NCBI GenBank assembly: GCA_020466095.1
Contig: CM035806.1
Coordinates: 128,984,734-129,048,733, forward strand
Reading direction: 5' to 3'
Origin: Chlorops oryzae
Taxonomy: Eukaryota; Arthropoda; Insecta; Diptera; Chloropidae
Length of the DNA: 64,000 nucleotides
The notes beneath the pieces were generated by a model, which made no database searches, had not been told where the DNA came from, and was given only the letters and a program-made list of their open reading frames with translations. The translations under genes were made by a program, and so were the position numbers. This document shows, one piece after another, positions 10,976-20,577 of this stretch. Position 1 is the stretch's first letter; the number at the start of each line of letters is the position of its first letter.

Positions 10976-12236
10976 TATCGTTAGCTTCGGATAGAAAGGG
11001 CGTAACTCATTTTTTTTTTAAAACGAGATTTTTGCATTTTCTGATGGTCGACTCTCAAATACACCCCCTCCAAAAAAATTGACGACCTTTGATTGAAAAT
11101 ACCGAAGTTATAGTTACTTTTAAAAAAGCCCTAACTCATAGCGAACAATTTTGCGAAAGAAAAAAGCCCTAACTCACAAAAAGACGTTCAACTACGCCAG
11201 TGATGGCGAGACCTATAAATTAACATTCATAACTGTGCGTGTGCATTAGGGTGATGACTTTTTTTGAAACTCTTTTCCTGTATCATAGTACGATGAACTT
11301 TTATTAAAGACTTCATAAAATACTAATTTTAAGGTTATTTTGTAAAAAAATGTCACGCATCAAGTCATTTGAAAAATTTAATTTTTGATTTTTTTTCCAA
11401 ATTTTTGATGTTACTGTAAGCAGAGTAGCTCCTAGAGGGGTCAAATGTAGGACCAACTACCATTATTTTTTTTATTCCCAACAATTTATCCAAACATACC
11501 TTCCCCCTATCTCCACTCCTTAAGGGGGCTCCAATACAAAAGTAATTTTTTTTATGAATTTTCCCCCCCACTGTCCTAACTAGCCCCAGAGTGCCCCTAG
11601 AGGAGTCAAATGTTTGACCGACCCCCATTAACTTTGTCTCATTAACATTTTTTCCCAACATACTGACCCCCTATATCCCCTCCTTAGGGGGTCACCCATA
11701 CAAAATTACCTTAATTTTATCACAATTTCAGACAAAATGCCTGTCACTACAGTCAAACCCCTCCTAGGGGGCTGATATATATGACCGACCCCCATTATTT
11801 TTTTACCCCAAGTATTTTCTTTAAACATACCTACCCTCTATCTCCCCTCCTTAGGGGGGTCCCCATACAAAAATAGGCTTAAATTAAAGAAAAATGCCTC
11901 ACGAACTTCAATCTATAATATAGATGCCGTAGGAACAAGAACGAGCATGTTCAGTATGTATATTCGAAAAATTTACACAAGTACCTTTTAAACGAGCCTA
12001 ATATGAAGAATATTGGATTCGTTTTTGGTATGTTTTAATAATATGTTATAATTATTATTATTTTTTAAACTGAATTTTGGTTCCATCCCCTAACTGGCCA
12101 AATAATGACCCTAGTAGAAAAAAAATAAATGTTCTACTCAAATGCCGCAAACCTCAATCTATGACGAGTTTTTTGAGACTATAACCATTAAAATCGGTTA
12201 GTGGTTTCTATTCATAAAATTAATTCAAAACAAATA

Positions 12237-13523
12237 TTAGGTGTAGTAAAAAGAAATCCATTATTTTTGCATTAAATTGAGGGCTTTATTTAAGATAGTT
12301 AGAATGACCCGATTTAGGTCAAATATGCGCCGTTTTGTTCGATAACTTGTTGCCATTTTAAAGGTAATTTCATTATGCCTCTCTCATAGAAGCCCTCGTT
12401 CCTATTAGCAAAAATTGAGACAGTCGAATTTCAGAAGCCTCTCTTGAAGCGAATGTTTCACCAGCAAAATTGTTCGCCATGGACAGGAACAGATGGTAAT
12501 CACCTTGTGCCAGGTCCGGACTTTAAGGTGGATGCAGAAGAACCTCCCAACCAAACTCCCGGAGCTTCTGGCGAGTCACTATCGATGTGTGTGGCCTGGC
12601 GTTGTCCTGATGGAACACAATTCCTCTCCTATTGGCCAAAGCTGGCCGCTTATGGGCGATTGCTTCCTTCAGACGGTCCAATTGTTGACAGTAGAGTTCC
12701 GAGTTAAGAGTTTTGCCGTATGGGAGCAGCTCATAGTAGATAATTCCCTGCCAATCCCACCAAACACACAGCAAAACCTTCCTGGCCGTCAATCCTGGCT
12801 TGGCCACCGTTTCCGCCGGTTTACCGTGTTTCGACCACGACCGTTTTCGCTTGACGTTGTCGTAAGTGACCCACTTTTCATCACCAGTCACCAACCGCTT
12901 CAGAAATGGGTGGATTTTGTTGCGGTTCAGCAACGATTCGCAGATGGAAATTCGGTCTATGAGGTTTTTTTGCGCTAACTCGTGTGGCACCCATACATCG
13001 AGCTTCTTTGTGTATCCAGCCTTATTCAAATGGTTCCAAACGGTTTTTTGTGCAATCTTTAGCTCTTTTGCAATCGAAACAGTGCTAAAATGACGGTCGG
13101 ACTCGATAATTTCCATGATTTTATCGACATTTTCGACAATTGGCCTTCCAGTGCATGGTGCATCCTTGACATCGAAGTTACCGGAACGGAATCGACGAAA
13201 CCAAAATTGCGCATGATTGGCTGTTACAGTATCAGGTCCATAAACGCTATTCACATTTTCAGCCGCCTGGCTTGCGTTTTCTCCCTTATCGAAGAAAAAC
13301 TGTAAAATGTAGCGAATTTTCTCTTTGCTGATGTCCATCTTTGACAAGCTCTCAAACAAAACTGAATCAATCAATCAAAAAAGTGTCAAAAAAGCTTTTT
13401 TAGTAGAAACTGTCATCTTTCTAATGCCCCCTAGCGGAACACGATCGGACTTATACAACGCGAGATGCAGATAAATAACGCCATCTATTGGAAAAATAAT
13501 GGATTTCTTTTTACTACACCTAA
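12237..13523 (-). mobile_element. mariner transposon, copy 1
   Basis: The TIRs start TTAGGTGTAGTAAAAAGAAA at both ends. It is flanked by TA (12235-12236, 13524-13525). Length 1287 bp, normal for mariner. The second copy of the host element at about 61500-61515 is uninterrupted and gives the exact empty site. The coding strand is minus. Confidence 0.95.
12380..13338 (-). pseudogene. mariner transposase, interrupted by a stop
   Basis: A DD34D-type mariner transposase that would cut and paste its own element. I take the ATG at 13338 as start; an upstream non-ATG frame also exists. The N-terminal helix-turn-helix region (FFFDKGENASQAAENVNSVYG, WFRRFRSG) is followed by WVPHEL. The first catalytic Asp is in VTGDEKW and the second in HQDNARPHT. 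The third lies in SPDLA, downstream of an in-frame TAA where the other copy (31301-32582) encodes tyrosine in the PPYSPD motif. Two further substitutions follow (DLAQGDYHLF instead of DLAPSDYHLF), then a late frameshift near the C-terminus. The open part is about 270 residues out of a usual 340-350, so the protein is predicted inactive. Confidence 0.9.
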
Positions 13524-14193
13524 TATTTTTTGGAACGCATTATTCACTGTTTTCACGTTCCTTTCTTAAGTCTTTGCATGTCTCTCTTGGTCTGTATGCA
13601 TGCAAAGACTCAAGACCGAACGTGAAAACAGTGAATAATGCGTTTCAAAAAATATTTGTTTTGAATTAATTTTATCAATAGAAACCACTAACCGATATTA
13701 TTGGTTATAGTATAGTGCTGGATCGCATCTTATAATTTTATTTATATTTTAAACTTTGCGTACAAAGACCTAACTCACGTGTTTTGAACGAAAATTGATA
13801 TCAAAAAGCCCTAACTCAGAAAACTGCTCGAAACACAGAAAAAATAAAAATTCAAGCCTAAAACAAATTTCGTGCGTAGTATTTAATTGACTTTGCGTTT
13901 AAACTTTTTTTAAATATCTAACCTTTGCGATTTTATGAAGTTTTTTCCTTCTCCTGTAAAGTAGCAAAATAATGAGTTACGCCCTTTCTATCCGAAGCTA
14001 TCGATATGCGCATAAGTGCGACTGCCGAAAAACAATGGGGATGAAAACCGGTTCTCAATGAGGCCTTTTACACTAGGGCAATTATCGCCGGCAATTTTTT
14101 TCGAATTCTCTTTTGGAGTTGCCTTCGCTTTTACACGTATAAAAAAGATTGCCGAGCAATTTTCATTTTTTTGTCTGTTTTTGACGTTTGCAC

Positions 14194-14871
14194 TAGTGAT
14201 GTAACGAATGTCAAATTTTAGCATTCGCGAATGCGAATGCCTACTCATATTCGCGAATGCGAATGCGAATGCGAATATTCAGTTTTTGAATCTATATCTC
14301 AAATTAAGCACACATCACCAAATCAATTCATTTATTTATATAGCGCACTAACTTTGGAAAAAAATAATTCATTCATAAGTAAAAGAAATTACACATTTCG
14401 ATGTTAAATTTCAAAGTGCTAAAAAAAAAACAGTCACATGACAACAACAAAACTAATCCGACGATTTCGTGCAAGCATAACGCCCCTGCGTAATACGCAA
14501 TGTTATTGTCGTTTTTCGTTTAGCAGCCCTCAGACGGTCGTTCTTGTATGAAAATTTATGTGAAGGAACTTAAAGGCATTCCAAATGCGTTTAATTCAGG
14601 GATCGGCAAAATTGAAAATGCAAGTGTGTGTGAGAGAGCAGATTTTAAGTGTAATATCTGTGTAACGGTAGCACATAAAAAAATCTTTAAATGCTAAAAT
14701 ATTGGCTTTTAAATTTAAATTTAAAAAATCGATTAAAGTTTACATTTTTGGTCAATTTTCTGCTAATTATATATTCGCAAAATATTCGCAACATTTTGCG
14801 AATGCGAATGCGAATGTGAAAAAATATGCGAATATTCGCGAATGCGAATGCGAATATTCGTTACATCACTA
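14194..14871. mobile_element. hAT-type MITE with GCGAAT subterminal repeats
   Basis: The ends TAGTGATGTAACGAAT are inverted copies and resemble the TAGTGATG end of the element at 2220. Both ends carry dense GCGAATGCGAAT repeats, likely transposase-binding sites. The 8-bp flanks (GTTTGCAC and GTAAAGAC) match at only 4 of 8 positions, so the target duplication has decayed. Confidence 0.7.
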
Positions 14872-14993
14872 GTAAAGACAGTCTTTCTTTCCTCGATTTC
14901 GTGCTTTTTGAGTGTTTCATTTGCCAAAGCATAGTGTATCGTCATCTACGTGGTATCATCGAGAACGAGTGAAAAATGGGATTTGCCATAGAG

Positions 14994-15986
14994 CATGTAG
15001 GACTGTAGGTCTAACTCTTCTTCTTCCTAATCCCTGCAATGTGTTAGAGCTACGCTGCTTCAACATAGGCATATAGCATGAGGAAAAGAGAAGCACGCTA
15101 TGGCAGCGAAATCTTTAGCTCTGCTGTGGTGAAAAGCATTGCCACTTGTATTTTTAATTTTGGGCGATTTTCGGGTACATTACATATAAAATATCTACCA
15201 AACTCATAAAATGCCATGAAAAGCTTGAAAAACATAAAACTAATCAAGGATTTTCAATATTAAGGAGACATAGAAATTGTTCTTTTAGTCCTACCTTGTG
15301 CACATAACTTTTTGATCACACTGTTTCAGCATAAATACTAAATTCTACGTACAATCAAATTCGTAGCCGTAGTCAAAAATGTATGTCAATTTATTACAAA
15401 ATGAAAACATTCGCGCACATTAAGCAAAAACATAACGTAATATATCAAAGTTTCAATTATGAACTTTTAAAGCAATATAAGAAACCGAGCTGACGCCGTG
15501 TTTCTTTGATAATTTTCTTGTTGTTGGTAGCTTTCTGGTGAATTTCTCGAATTTGTTGAATTTCCTAATCCTGCTTAAGGTTTTTGTTGGTAGCTTTTTG
15601 GTGAATATCCCCAATTTGTTGAATTTCCTATGCCTGCCTAATGGTGTATATCCCCATCGCGGCAGAGGCTTTTCGACGTCGACAGTTAGTAGAGCTGCAA
15701 AACTATCGATGGCACTATCGATAGTATCGAGTGGCAGCCTTTTTCTCTGCTATCGAATGGTCGATGGGCCCTATCGATAGTGCCTAACCGGTGTTGGAGT
15801 TGGCGACTTTGCGACAATGGTGTCACAAAAAAGAGCGAAGAATGGCTTTTCGGAAGACTGCCTTTTTAACGAATTACCAACAAATCCGATAGTATCGAAT
15901 ATTAAGACGCAAACAATCGAAAACATCGAGTGGCGCCACTATCGATAGTTTTGCAGCTCTAACAGTTAGACCTACAGTCCTACATG
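14994..15986. mobile_element. MITE family M1, copy 2 (contains a hAT MITE)
   Basis: The ends are CATGTAGGACTGTAGG and its inverse. The flanking 8-bp sequences CCATAGAG (14986-14993) and TCATAGAG (15987-15994) match at 7 of 8. It is the inverted relative of 499-1249. Without the nested 272-bp element it would be about 713 bp. Confidence 0.75.
15690..15961. mobile_element. 272-bp hAT MITE nested in M1 copy 2
   Basis: The ends TAGAGCTGCAAAACTATCGA are perfect inverted copies. A perfect 8-bp duplication ACAGTTAG flanks them (15682-15689, 15962-15969). Several CTATCGATAG palindromes lie near both ends. A similar end sequence occurs alone near 25605-25626. Confidence 0.88.
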
Positions 15987-16030
15987 TCATAGAGTACGTT
16001 GGCGCCTCTTATATATATTAATACTCTTTG

Positions 16031-16086
16031 CTCTAACACATTGCAGGGATTAGGAAGAAGAAGAGTTAGACCTACACTCCTACATG
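16031..16086. mobile_element. End fragment of MITE family M1
   Basis: Matches the end of the M1 copies (CTCTAACACATTGCAGGGAT, then GTTAGACCTAC and CCTACATG). The other end is missing. Confidence 0.6.
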
Positions 16087-16787
16087 TTCTTGCCTTGGTA
16101 CCTTCTACGAACTCCTAGCGTGTGCGTTGTTTTCATGTAGAACGTTGTCTTTCTTGTGAACAAATAAAATTGAAAAACAAAGACAAATTTCTGAATCCTG
16201 TATTTTTAAAGAAAATAACAGAGCAAAAAAATATTTTCACTCCCCTTGCATACTCTATCGAAATTTTTAAAATTTGCGTGTCGCTGTTCGTTTGTATGAG
16301 CGTTGGGCTGCAATTAGTGTGAAGCTGTCATGTGTTTGTTGTATTTCCGCAACAACAAATTACAACAAACACATGACCTACACTTCAGCTTCAGGTTCAT
16401 TATAATTGCAGCCTTGGACATCTTAGTAGTTATACAGTCTATGGTTACATTACTTCAACCTACAATTCTCATAAGCATTATGCGGATGAACATATAAGAT
16501 GTAACAAAATTTTCCGAACAATTTTTTGTAATTTTTTCAAGCACTCATATTAATTGTGCAATTATTTTTTAAAAAGAATAATTGCTACATCATCATTCTC
16601 TGCACGTTAAATATATAAACACTGTGCCAAGTAAAAATTTAATTTTGTATGAAGAGGGGCTGCTAAAATTTTTAATAATCAGTGCTCGGATTTGAACATT
16701 TTTAAAGGTGCTAGATTTTTAACGAAGAAGGGATAGATTCCTATAAAAAGTTGTTGATTTAAAATGGTTTAAAATATGTAATAAAAT
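16087..16787. other. Non-coding DNA with a hairpin and a repeat fragment
   Basis: Holds an inverted repeat GTCATGTGTTTGTTGTA (16327-16343 and 16361-16377, 17-nt loop). A stretch at about 16430-16620 is repeated at about 35568-35741. No supported gene. Confidence 0.5.
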
Positions 16788-17034
16788 CTGTGGTCCTATG
16801 GAAGAGTAGCTTAAGTCGACTTAAGCTTAAAATGAGTTATTAATACCACTGAATTCCCTTCAAAGAGACGCATCATTAGGTAAAACCCTTGTCTTCGTAA
16901 CATTCTTCTAGGAAAAGTTATTCAAGAAATAAAGTTCCGTTTGACATGGGAAGGTATATGAAATGTAAAACTTTAAAGCTCTTTTTCTCGAAACAGCATT
17001 TTTCGACTTAAGCTACTCTTCCATAAGACCACAG
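16788..17034. mobile_element. 247-bp MITE with 31-bp TIRs
   Basis: The inverted ends start CTGTGGTC and contain TATGGAAGAGTAGCTTAAG, with one mismatch over 31 bp. AAAT flanks both ends (16784-16787, 17035-17038), a possible 4-bp target duplication. No coding capacity. Confidence 0.7.
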
Positions 17035-17099
17035 AAATATAAAGGGCTGCGCAAATTCATTTGCTCCTTTGATAACACCAAGTACTTTAAAATACGCAC

Positions 17100-17330
17100 A
17101 TCACTTGTAGAAGAATACAGCAAAGAGATAGAGAAAAAGAGCAACTTCCCAGCGGCGCAAATGTACGTTACGGAATCCAATACTTCTCCAATACTTAGCA
17201 GTCAGTATGCCAGAAAGAATCGATGAACTTCCACTTTTTCCCACTTTTTCTTGCCTGCCCAGAGGCTCGAACTCGGGCCTTCCGACTGCTAGCTCAGGCA
17301 CTTTCCACTGCACCATCGCCACCTCTGATT
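17100..17330 (-). mobile_element. tRNA-derived SINE (candidate)
   Basis: On the minus strand there is an A-box-like TGGTGCAGTGG (17305-17315) and a B-box-like GAGTTCGAGCC (17264-17274). Their spacing is normal for an internal RNA polymerase III promoter. The T-arm pairing is imperfect and no full cloverleaf forms, so this is a SINE head rather than a tRNA gene. The tail runs to about 17100; its end is not defined. Confidence 0.5.
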
Positions 17331-17946
17331 AAAAGGCAGGCAATACAATATTTTATAAAATATTGCAGACAATATTAGCAAGGATAATCTATTACAAGTA
17401 TGCTTTCGTTAATGCATTTTGTCGGCGCAACCCATTAAGCAGTGCGCCGCTGGGTTGCTGCTCAGTTGTTGCCAAAAAAAACTGATCAAAACGTACACAA
17501 AACGGACCTTTTTTTTATAGAAAAAGTACGCACACATATATTTTTTTTGTAAAGAAAAATCACAAAAACTGACGTAATTTTTTCATCATGGTAATATATT
17601 TATACAAGATGAATTTTTTGTAGTCAAAGACTAGACCAAAAGACTAGTTTTGAGTATAAACTTATTAAAAATAATTTAACGAGCATTCGATTTAGCGAGG
17701 CTCGCATTTAACGAGCATTCAAACTCTTTCTATTGAATACTTTATATAACGAGGAAAATGGCATAAATTTTTTTTCAGCACTCGGTTTAACGAGCAACTT
17801 AAAACATCAGTGAAAAATCATAAAGAGAAACAAAGAGGAATGCAAGAAATACAGCCCAATTATGAATATTTCCGGGGAACGATTTGCCGGGGAATTTACA
17901 TTTCTCGAGACTAAAATTCTCCTTTTTTAAATCGATAGGGTAAGAA
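17331..17946. other. Non-coding DNA with decayed repeat material
   Basis: Contains several ATTTAACGAGCA / TATAACGAGG phrases (17670-17800), the kind of sequence seen near ends of pogo/Tigger-type elements; this is only a hint. The flank at about 17865-17935 is partly an inverted match to 24755-24790 beyond the LTR element. The retrotransposon may therefore have inserted in an older foldback. Confidence 0.35.
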
Positions 17947-18493
17947 TGTAGTATGTATACACACGAACGCACAAACTCATTTTTCCACTTCATTCACGAC
18001 ATAAATGGTTTCATATGACCAAATTCTTTGCAAGCTGCACTAATTGCATGAGCAACATATTTTGCAGGCAGCGTCGTCGAATCGTGGGAAAGTGTTTTGT
18101 CAGCATACCTCACAAGCTAATTCATAAGATTCTATATTTTCCAATTGTAATTCATTTATGCTTACTTAACATATTTTTGATATAAATAAAGCTTGAAGTT
18201 CAGTTGGAACTTCAGATTGGATTTACATGCGAAACCCTTTGCTTATCCATTCTCGATTTGGCGCACCTTTCGCCGGATAAATATAAAAAGGTGAATTAAG
18301 CGCTAGTCGCTGGCTCCTTTGGCGTATCTCCGCCGTATAAATATAGAGATATTGGGCGCTAGCCGCCAAATAGATTTGCGAGTCCTGCCGCTCAGCAATA
18401 GCGGGACATAACAAAATAAAAACCTTTAGGATATAAAGAAATAAAAACTATAAAATAAAAATATTAATTCTTCTACGCGAAGGATACACTACA
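17947..18493 (+). repeat. 5' LTR
   Basis: Begins TGTAGTATG, ends ACTACA. TATAAATA at 18181-18188 is the likely core promoter. AATAAA-type signals lie near the end. An antisense 63-codon frame in both LTRs is judged a by-product. Confidence 0.93.
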
Positions 18494-18511
18494 TGGCGAT
18501 CCTGCCGACCA
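18494..18511 (+). promoter_or_regulatory. Primer binding site
   Basis: TGGCGATCCTGCCGACC directly follows the LTR end CA. A TGGCGA start fits a tRNA ending TCGCCA, the kind used by the mdg1/412 group (tRNA-Arg); the exact tRNA was not checked. Confidence 0.7.
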
Positions 18512-18946
18512 AATTTGGATCCTTCTGATCCTTTCCTTTGAAAAAAAAAAAAAAATCGACAATTCCTTTGCCTAAGCAGAAATTTCCAAAAAAAAAAAAA
18601 TTTTTAGCACTAGCAGCCTTGCCATAAATTAATTTTGTTTATCTCCACTCAATTTTAAAGCTTTGAACAAATACATGGAATTTTTTATATACGCTCAGAC
18701 AAATTGAGATGAGAATCACATACAAAAATTTTCATTAAAGTTTCAAAAAAAAAAAAAAGACTATATTTAAAACCCAAAACAAAAAAAAAAAAAAAATATA
18801 TATCTTTATATTTTTCCCAATATATTGTAATTGCTCTGTGTCATTGACGACTGAAGACGCTCACCGAAATATATGCTTCGTGGAAAATACTTAGAAGACA
18901 AAAATCCACATTTGAGAAATACAAATACATTTCATTTCCAAAAACC

Positions 18947-20560
18947 ATGGGAACCACAAACTCTAAGCCAACAACACAATCGGGAGACCCGCAGGTTCAG
19001 ATAATCAACAATCAAAATTATCATTCAGAAGTCCTGGATCAACACGAAGTCATTTTATGGGCAATTTCTAATCATTTGCATATTGAATTTAACCCTTACA
19101 ATTTATAGAATAAACAAAAAGAATAAAAGGCAAGAAGCTCTTAAAGCAGCTAGATCTGTGGCATGCCTTACTGACGTCAGATCCAACTAATCATATATGG
19201 AAGCATTGACGCAAGAAATACTTGCGCGTCTAAAACATAACTTGTCCAATCTCAAAAAGACCCCGACGAGAAAATACACAAAGAAAACTCTCATAAGTAA
19301 AAAGGAAGAAAATGAAAAATTGTACAACGGGCTGATCGACGCTATTAAAGACGCGGAGGAAAATTTTCAAACAGCAGCCACAAAAACAGCAAGAGAATTA
19401 TATTTTGCTATCCTCACGATTTTGAACAGCAAATTGGAAGACCATAGAAAATTAATAACATTTAAAGTCATTGCAACGTGCGTTTCGTCCTTTTTATCAT
19501 TATACCAGAAAAATAAAAAAGAAACAAGAATGACAGAACCAAACTTCAACGTGATACAGTACACTAAGGCCATACCAGAATTTTCAGGCAGATTAGAAGA
19601 TGCTCAAAAATTTATCAACTTAATCAAATTATTTAACGCAGAAATTCCAGATAGTAAAAAACCCACTTATTTTGCATTAGTCTTCAACACCAAAATACCA
19701 GATAAAGTAAAAACAAAACTCGAATTACTTGGCACAACTGGCATAGAAAATCTAATACAAAATTTAAAGGCAATATTCAAGCCCAGAAAAAACTGCAAAC
19801 ACTGTATTAGATGAATTATCCAGAGCAACACAAGGCCGAAAACCAATATCTAAATTCGCTGAAACCATCGAAAGTTTAATTTCGGAATTAAATTCAATAC
19901 AAATTTCAACGCTGCAAACACCAGCAGAAAAGGCAGCTATAATCAAATCAAATGATGTGATAGCCCTTAATGTGCTAAAACGAGGCATAACAAATGGTAA
20001 CATAGCACAAACAATTGCAGCAAGTAGAGTCACCACTTTTAATGAGGCTCTCCAAATAGCACAAGAATCAGATCATACGGAAGAAGCTCGTATCATGATT
20101 CATGATGTATAGACAGCGCAACGGGAAAAACCAGCATAAAGGTAATCAGCAGAGGCAAAATTGTAATAGGAGACATGATAACAACAGACAGACACAACAA
20201 AATCATTCGACAAACTCAAGTCATCAAAACAACCAAACATACAACAGACAGCAGCAATACGATCGCAGAGGAAACAACAACAACAATTACAACAACCGCT
20301 TCAACAATCGCTACAACAACAACAACAACAACGGTAACCGACAAGGCACCCGCGATCGTCTCGCATATCAGCAAAGTGCACAATACAACAACAACAACAA
20401 TTTCCAAAATCAAAGGCACAACAACAACAATGCTCGTGCGAATTCAAATTCGAATAACTCTCAAAGCCAAAATAATGTAAGGCATAATGCATTTTTTGTA
20501 AATGGCACAGAGCAACAGGGAAACTTGAGTACCCCCGATACCGAACAGGTAGCAGATTAG
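18947..20560 (+). pseudogene. gag: gag of the Ty3-type element, frameshifted
   Basis: Gag would form the particle core. The pieces lie in several frames. A short first frame, 18947-19108, starts MGTTNSKP (possible N-myristoylation) and stops after 53 codons. The main piece, 19197-19814, has capsid-like sequence (IPEFSGRLEDAQKFINLI). Its continuation from about 19801 to 20112 is in the next frame. A third frame, 20102-20560, encodes an Asn/Gln/Arg-rich tail instead of a CCHC zinc knuckle, as known for mdg1/412-type Gag. The frame changes sit near A-rich runs (about 19790) and near 20105. Given the almost identical LTRs, they are either recent mutations or assembly indels. Whether the 18947 frame belongs to the same protein is inferred from position. 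Confidence 0.75.
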
Positions 20561-20577
20561 GTCACTCGGGGAATTAT

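Larger units (their letters stand above)
10976..14005. mobile_element. Unclassified palindromic TIR element, copy 1 (with mariner inside)
   Basis: The ends share an inverted repeat of about 38 bp including GCTTCGGATAGAAAGGG and CGTAACTCATT. The left end is at about 10976-11013, the right end at about 13968-14005. Subterminal copies of AAAGCCCTAACTCA recur on both sides. The centre has three diverged modules of about 145 bp (about 11420-11880) with G/C palindromes of the CCCCTCCTTAGGGG type. A long hairpin follows (arms about 114 bp), split by a mariner. Without the mariner it is about 1.74 kb. No transposase recognised. A truncated second copy is at 60039-61703. Confidence 0.7.

Noticed and set aside
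17230..17330. Functional tRNA gene
   Set aside because: A and B boxes are present but T-stem pairing is imperfect and no acceptor stem or full cloverleaf forms.
17670..17800. pogo/Tigger element
   Set aside because: Only suggestive AACGAG phrases; no TIR pair, TA duplication or transposase could be shown.
18223..18414. Conserved 63-codon antisense frame in the 5' LTR (also at 24475-24666)
   Set aside because: Identical only because the LTRs are identical; no homology and it spans promoter sequence.
20175..20492. Thr-rich, Val-rich and Cys-rich frames overlapping the gag tail
   Set aside because: Shadow frames of the AAC/CAA repeats encoding the Asn/Gln-rich Gag tail.
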